The translations under genes were made by a program, and so were the position numbers. Positions 4,972 to 9,771 of a stretch of 9,771 nucleotides of DNA are shown in pieces. The notes beneath the pieces are model-generated. The model saw nothing but the letters and a program-made list of their open reading frames with translations. It searched no databases and was not told where the DNA came from. The DNA comes from Candidatus Zambryskibacteria bacterium CG_4_9_14_3_um_filter_40_16 (GTDB lineage: Bacteria > Patescibacteriota > Minisyncoccia > Phycocordibacterales > Zambryskibacteraceae), in contig PFXE01000032.1 of assembly GCA_002791475.1 (NCBI GenBank), positions 1 through 9,771 on the forward strand, written 5' to 3'. Positions within the stretch are counted from its first letter, which is position 1. Every line of letters starts with the position of its first letter.

Positions 4972-5035
4972 TAAAGCGGAAGCGGTAATGTCGTAAGTTT
5001 CGTATTGCCAACGCCGCTTTATAAGCGGCATTTTT
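4972..5035 (+). promoter_or_regulatory. Antiterminator/terminator switch in the 23S leader
   Basis: Two mutually exclusive folds are visible. Fold one pairs TAAAGCGG (4972-4979) with CCGCTTTA (5014-5021) and, inside it, GGTAAT (4984-4989) with ATTGCC (5004-5009). Fold two is a perfect terminator hairpin GCCGCTT-TAT-AAGCGGC (5013-5029) followed by ATTTTT. The folds share 5014-5019. Fold one can form before the terminator's right arm is transcribed. This is the architecture of an attenuator, lying about 30 bases after the predicted rRNA transcript start. Its trigger is unknown. A simpler reading is a short terminated RNA of about 95 nt. Confidence 0.6.
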
Positions 5036-5046
5036 GTTCATATAGA

Positions 5047-5058
5047 GTTCATTGAAAA
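5047..5058 (+). promoter_or_regulatory. boxA-like antitermination element
   Basis: GTTCATTGAAAA, followed by TTAAATT, resembles the TGTTCTTTGAAAACT boxA of Gram-positive rRNA leaders. There NusB and S10 load an antitermination complex onto RNA polymerase. It lies between the leader terminator and the 23S, the usual relative position. The assignment rests on similarity by eye. Confidence 0.4.
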
Positions 5059-5067
5059 TTAAATTCT

Positions 5068-5176
5068 TGTCACGGCGGAGGTGAAGACGGGGGTCTTTGA
5101 CGCCGGAGACAGGCAGGTAAGAAAAATAACAAAAATTATTTCCATAAAGATTTGATTGTAGAATTTTTATGGAAAT
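5068..5176 (+). other. Structured part of the 23S leader (two long helices)
   Basis: The first helix stacks TGTC/GACA, CGGCG/CGCCG and AAGAC/GTCTT (5068-5111) around a G-rich loop. The second pairs ATTTCCATAAA (5138-5148) perfectly with TTTATGGAAAT (5166-5176). Both lie just upstream of the mature rRNA and may be processing or antitermination structures. From 5177 to about 5270 I see only AT-rich leader with no gene and no convincing second promoter. Confidence 0.5.
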
Positions 5177-5269
5177 GTGTTGTGTGAATATTATCTCGTT
5201 ACAAGCAGAAAAGGTTGTTGTTACAATGACCGCAAGTTTGTGTCGGATTGATTTCATATAACAGGATAA

Positions 5270-7502
<2,233 letters not shown>

Positions 7503-8303
7503 AGACATGACCGTTGTAGTTACGTTAAAAAATCTTGCTATATGCTGGAAAACCCGCTCCATTAAAACAAAAGATGGAGAAAAAGTAACATATATTACGA
7601 GCACATGTCGATGTGTCGTGACAATATATATGTGCGGATAATCAGCAGGAAAGACTTCTGATCTAACAAAATATGTTGAAAAAAATTCCTGTTGATATAG
7701 GAAACTATATTACGGGGTTTGTAGACGGAGAAGGAAGCTTCAATGTCTCAATCAAAAAAAGGTTAGATTATAAAGAAAGTTGGAAATTGACCGCTAGTTT
7801 CAATATTTCCCAAAAGGATAGGGTTATCCTAGCTTGGATAAAACACATTTTGGGATGTGGAACACTGCGGGAGAGAAAAGACGGCGTCGTGTACTACGAA
7901 GTAACAAATATTACTTCGCTTCATGATGTCGTGGTTCCATTTTTCAGAACGTATGGGTTTCGCTCTGCGTACAAAAAAAATAATTTCAGGATTTTTTCTG
8001 AAATAGTTTCAATTATGTATTCAGGGAAACACAATACGAAAGAGGAGTTTCAGAAAGTACTGGAGTTAAGAGAAAAACTTAATCCAGGAATTGGAAGAAA
8101 ACGAAAATACACATTATCCAATGTAGTAACCTCAGAAGAATCCTCAGAGACTATACGCAAGACGGTTTCAAATCAATAATTGGAGTCGACGATTTGGAAA
8201 CGATGATATAGTCCGATCTTATTGGTAACAATAAGCTAACACGTGAGAAATAAATTGATAAATATTTGAATGACATCATTACACAAAAATAACTATCTAT
8301 ATG
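7503..8303 (+). mobile_element. Group I intron at 23S position 1917 (helix 69), 801 nt, with homing endonuclease
   Basis: The ends are fixed by guide pairings. P1 joins exon CGTAACTAT (7494-7502) to GTAGTTACG (7516-7524) with the canonical U-G at the 5' splice site. P10 joins ACCGTT (7510-7515) to exon AACGGT (8304-8309). The intron ends in G (8303). Core helices follow: P3 TCTTGC/GCAAGA (7533, 8157), P4 TGCTG/CAGCA (7543, 7643), P5 CCGC/GCGG, P6 AGGA/TCCT with CTTCTGA/TCAGAAG, P7 GACTAT/ATAGTC (8149, 8208), P8 GTTTCAAATC/GATTTGGAAAC, and P9 CTTATTG-GTAA-CAATAAG. The guanosine-binding G-C pair of P7 is intact, so self-splicing is plausible. The endonuclease gene sits in the P6 loop. Site 1917 is a known group I site, occupied for example in Coxiella 23S. 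Confidence 0.95.
7673..8179 (+). CDS. LAGLIDADG homing endonuclease, single motif (I-CreI-like)
   Basis: The 168-residue protein has one LAGLIDADG helix at residues 12-23 (YITGFVDGEGSF), with Glu20 in the catalytic metal-binding position. The following beta-strand pattern (VSIKKRLDYKESWKLTASFNISQKDRVILAWIKHILGCGTLRERKDGVVYYEV) and the length match I-CreI, about 163 residues, which acts as a homodimer. The expected target is the intronless 23S sequence around GTAACTAT/AACGGTCC, overlapping the site of I-CeuI. No SD precedes ATG 7673. The last third of the frame also forms P6, P7, P3 and P8 strands of the intron, so coding and ribozyme sequence constrain each other from about 8132 to 8174. The frame is intact, so recent activity is likely. 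Confidence 0.9.
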   Translation: MLKKIPVDIGNYITGFVDGEGSFNVSIKKRLDYKESWKLTASFNISQKDRVILAWIKHILGCGTLRERKDGVVYYEVTNITSLHDVVVPFFRTYGFRSAYKKNNFRIFSEIVSIMYSGKHNTKEEFQKVLELREKLNPGIGRKRKYTLSNVVTSEESSETIRKTVSNQ

Positions 8304-8887
8304 AACGGTCCTAAGGTAGCGAAATTCCTTGTCAGGTAAGTTCTGACGCGCACGAATGGTGTAATGACTGGAGAACTGTCTCGGGGATCTGCTCGGTGAA
8401 AATACAATACCGGTGAAGATGCCGGTTACCTGCAGTTAGACGAAAAGACCCCAGGAGCTTTACTACAACTTGATATTGAGAATATGTTTTGCATGCGTAG
8501 CATAGGTGGGAGACTTTGAAGCGGCATTTTCGGATGTTGTGGAGTCGTCAGTGAAATACCACTCTTGTCGGATGTGTTTTCTAACCCCGCCGGCAAAAAC
8601 GGCGAGAAACAGTATCTGGTGGGTAGTTTGAGTGGGGCGCTCTCCTCCTAAAAAGTAACGGAGGAGTCTATTAAGGTCAGCTAGGCGCGAATGGAAACCG
8701 TGCCGATAGTGTATAGGCATAAGCTGGCTTAACTGTAAGGCGTACATGCCGAGCAGATGCGAAAGCAGAGCTAAGTGAACCGATGGTTCGCGTTAGACGC
8801 GGCCAAGGATTATCGGATAAAAGCTACCCTGGGGATAACAGGCTGGTTGCGCCTAAGCGTCCATAGCGACGGCGCAGTTCGGCACCT
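8304..8887 (+). rRNA. rrl: 23S ribosomal RNA, exon 2 (helix 69 to the peptidyl-transferase loop)
   Basis: The exon begins AACGGTCCTAAGGTAGCGAA and continues through the domain IV-V boundary. It includes AGACGAAAAGACCCC (8436), TAACGGAGGAG (8656), CTGGGGATAACAGGCTGG (8829-8846) and GACGGCGCAGTTCGGCACCT, ending at 8887. That end corresponds to E. coli U2500, next to A2503 and U2504 in the peptidyl-transferase centre. The omega intron site (2449) inside GGGATAACAG is uninterrupted. Exon 1 joined to exon 2 restores the universal GTAACTATAACGGTCC. Confidence 0.96.
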
Positions 8888-8986
8888 TAACTTTCAATGT
8901 AAAAATTGAGAAACATCGGGGTGCCTATGGGAGTAATTCCATACAAAAACAATTTGGCTTATAACGGTGAACTCCATATACAAGCG

Positions 8987-9006
8987 TTATATCAGTGATG
9001 ATATAA
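8987..9006 (+). repeat. Intron hairpin just before the endonuclease start
   Basis: TTATATCA (8987-8994) and TGATATAA (8999-9006) pair perfectly around a GTGA (GNRA) tetraloop, ending 10 bases before the ATG of the second endonuclease. It may be a tertiary-contact hairpin of the intron P5 arm, and it may also influence translation. Confidence 0.6.
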
Positions 9007-9016
9007 TTAACACAAT

Positions 9017-9595
9017 ATGGACAATACCGTGGGAAGTCTAACTCAATTACAGAAGTCATTTGTCATTGGAACCCTTTTGGGAGATGGATACATCCGTCAA
9101 GTAAAAGGGAGAAAAGACGCATTTCTTGAGATAAACCATTCAATAACTCAAAAAGAATATGTTGAATGGAAATATAAAATCTTAAAAAATCTGACGCGGA
9201 GTGGTCCAAAGTCCAGATGTGGAAATGGAACACGAATCGCTTTTAGATTTTTTACAAAACAACACCCCGAATTTACAAAAATGAGGGATTTGTTTTACAA
9301 GAATAAAAAGAAATGTATTCCTAATCTAAAATTAGATCCATTGACAGTGGCGGTATGGTATATGGATGATGGAAGTAAATGTAGCAAAGAAAATGTTTAT
9401 CTTAATACCCAGCAATTTTCTAAAGAAGATCAATACAAATTATTGAGATTCTTGCGAGAAGTTGGTTTGGATGGAACTCTAAATAGGGACAAAGAGTATT
9501 ATCGTATTAGATTTAAAACATCGAGTATTTCTAAATTATTTAGAATGATAAATGATTTTATCATTCCATCCATGAAATACAAAATTGAGTTATGA
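9017..9595 (+). CDS. LAGLIDADG homing endonuclease, two motifs (I-SceI-like)
   Basis: The 192-residue protein has two LAGLIDADG helices: residues 15-26 (FVIGTLLGDGYI, catalytic Asp23) and 110-121 (TVAVWYMDDGSK, catalytic acid in Asp117-Asp118). It should act as a monomer with two pseudo-symmetric domains (LAGLIDADG_2 type). Segments such as KKKCIPN, VYLNTQQFSKEDQYKLLRFLR and FIIPSMKYKIEL resemble the yeast omega endonuclease I-SceI. The likely target is the intronless 23S at GGCACCT/CGATGTCGG. No SD precedes ATG 9017. The final codons (GAGTTATGA) form the right strand of intron helix P5, so the gene ends inside the ribozyme core. The frame is intact, consistent with an active homing element. 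Confidence 0.9.
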   Translation: MDNTVGSLTQLQKSFVIGTLLGDGYIRQVKGRKDAFLEINHSITQKEYVEWKYKILKNLTRSGPKSRCGNGTRIAFRFFTKQHPEFTKMRDLFYKNKKKCIPNLKLDPLTVAVWYMDDGSKCSKENVYLNTQQFSKEDQYKLLRFLREVGLDGTLNRDKEYYRIRFKTSSISKLFRMINDFIIPSMKYKIEL

Positions 9596-9730
9596 CCCCG
9601 TAGAGACTTGACCTTAAATGGTCGGAGTATGAAGGAAAATTTCATGCTAACACGCCGAACTCCTTTTCATTTAGAGAAAAGGATGAAGATATAGTCCGAT
9701 CCTTCTAGCAATAGGAGAAAAATATGACAG

Positions 9731-9771
9731 CGATGTCGGCTCAACTTATCCTGGGGGTGAAGAAGCTCCCA
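9731..9771 (+). rRNA. rrl: 23S ribosomal RNA, start of exon 3 (continues past the window)
   Basis: CGATGTCGGCTCAACTTATCC and the following GGGTGAAGAAGCTCCCA match the E. coli 23S from C2501 to about 2541. The sarcin-ricin loop and 3' end lie beyond the window, so further introns there, the 5S gene and the operon end cannot be seen. Confidence 0.93.

Larger units (their letters stand above)
8888..9730 (+). mobile_element. Group I intron at 23S position 2500 (peptidyl-transferase centre), 843 nt, with homing endonuclease
   Basis: P1 joins exon GGCACCT (8881-8887) to GGGTGCC (8919-8925) with U-G at the splice site. P10 joins the directly preceding ACATCG (8913-8918) to exon CGATGT (9731-9736). 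The intron ends in G (9730). Core helices are P2 TATGG/CCATA, P3 TTTGGC/GCCGAA (8953, 9654), P4 ACGG/CCGT (8964, 9598), P5 AACTC/GAGTT (8970, 9587) and P8 TCCTTTTC/GAAAAGGA (9661, 9676). P9 is CTTCTA-GCAA-TAGGAG (9702-9717), with the conserved S-type sequence AAGATATAGTCC before it. P7 is less clear: GCTA (9646) with TAGT (9692). The endonuclease gene lies in the P5 arm. Joining the exons restores GGCACCTCGATGTCGGCTC. Confidence 0.93.

Noticed and set aside
8463..8747. 94-residue minus-strand frame
   Set aside because: It is the complement of 23S exon 2 domain V sequence.

Overview
The window looks like part of a small-genome bacterium of the Candidate Phyla Radiation (Patescibacteria), probably a Parcubacteria-like lineage. 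This is inferred from several features seen together. The DNA is AT-rich and genes are short. Many starts have no Shine-Dalgarno (SD) motif. The 23S rRNA gene carries introns that encode LAGLIDADG homing endonucleases, and no 16S gene lies upstream of it. A winged-helix plus nucleotidyltransferase-fold protein and a TM_helix (MscS/CmpX-like) membrane protein fit the same picture. No species can be named from this sequence alone.

Layout. Positions 1-129 hold the tail of an unknown gene, followed by a four-helix membrane protein (151-582). Positions 630-1806 hold three very small unrecognised genes (708-959, 1088-1426, 1529-1759). Each has a strong GGAGG- or GGGGG-type SD and its own intrinsic terminator, so each looks like a monocistronic unit. 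Positions 1828-3298 are the rplJ-rplL (L10-L7/L12) operon. It starts with a structured L10-leader-type RNA that ends in an attenuator-like hairpin just before rplJ, and ends in a long spacer with several hairpins. One of these hairpins contains a second, synonymous copy of the rplL tail. Positions 3367-3987 encode a winged-helix/nucleotidyltransferase-like protein, and 4158-4850 a multi-helix MscS/CmpX-like membrane protein.

The rest (4906-9771) is a 23S rRNA transcription unit with its own sigma70-type promoter, running off the right edge. Its leader can fold in two exclusive ways: an antiterminator, or a textbook intrinsic terminator. A boxA-like element and two more helices follow. The rRNA is interrupted by two group I introns. 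The first is after the E. coli U1917 equivalent in helix 69 (7503-8303), and the second after the U2500 equivalent in the peptidyl-transferase centre (8888-9730). Both splice-site pairs are fixed by matching P1 and P10 pairings. Each intron encodes a different kind of LAGLIDADG protein: single-motif, I-CreI-like in the first, and double-motif, I-SceI-like in the second. Both reading frames run into the folded intron core. Helix 25 of the 23S also carries an unusual insertion of about 110 nt built from small hairpins and repeats.

As a whole, the window is mainly about making ribosomes: the L10/L7/L12 stalk operon and the large-subunit rRNA, each behind an RNA leader that looks able to attenuate transcription. 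Selfish introns occupy two of the most conserved sites in the 23S rRNA.
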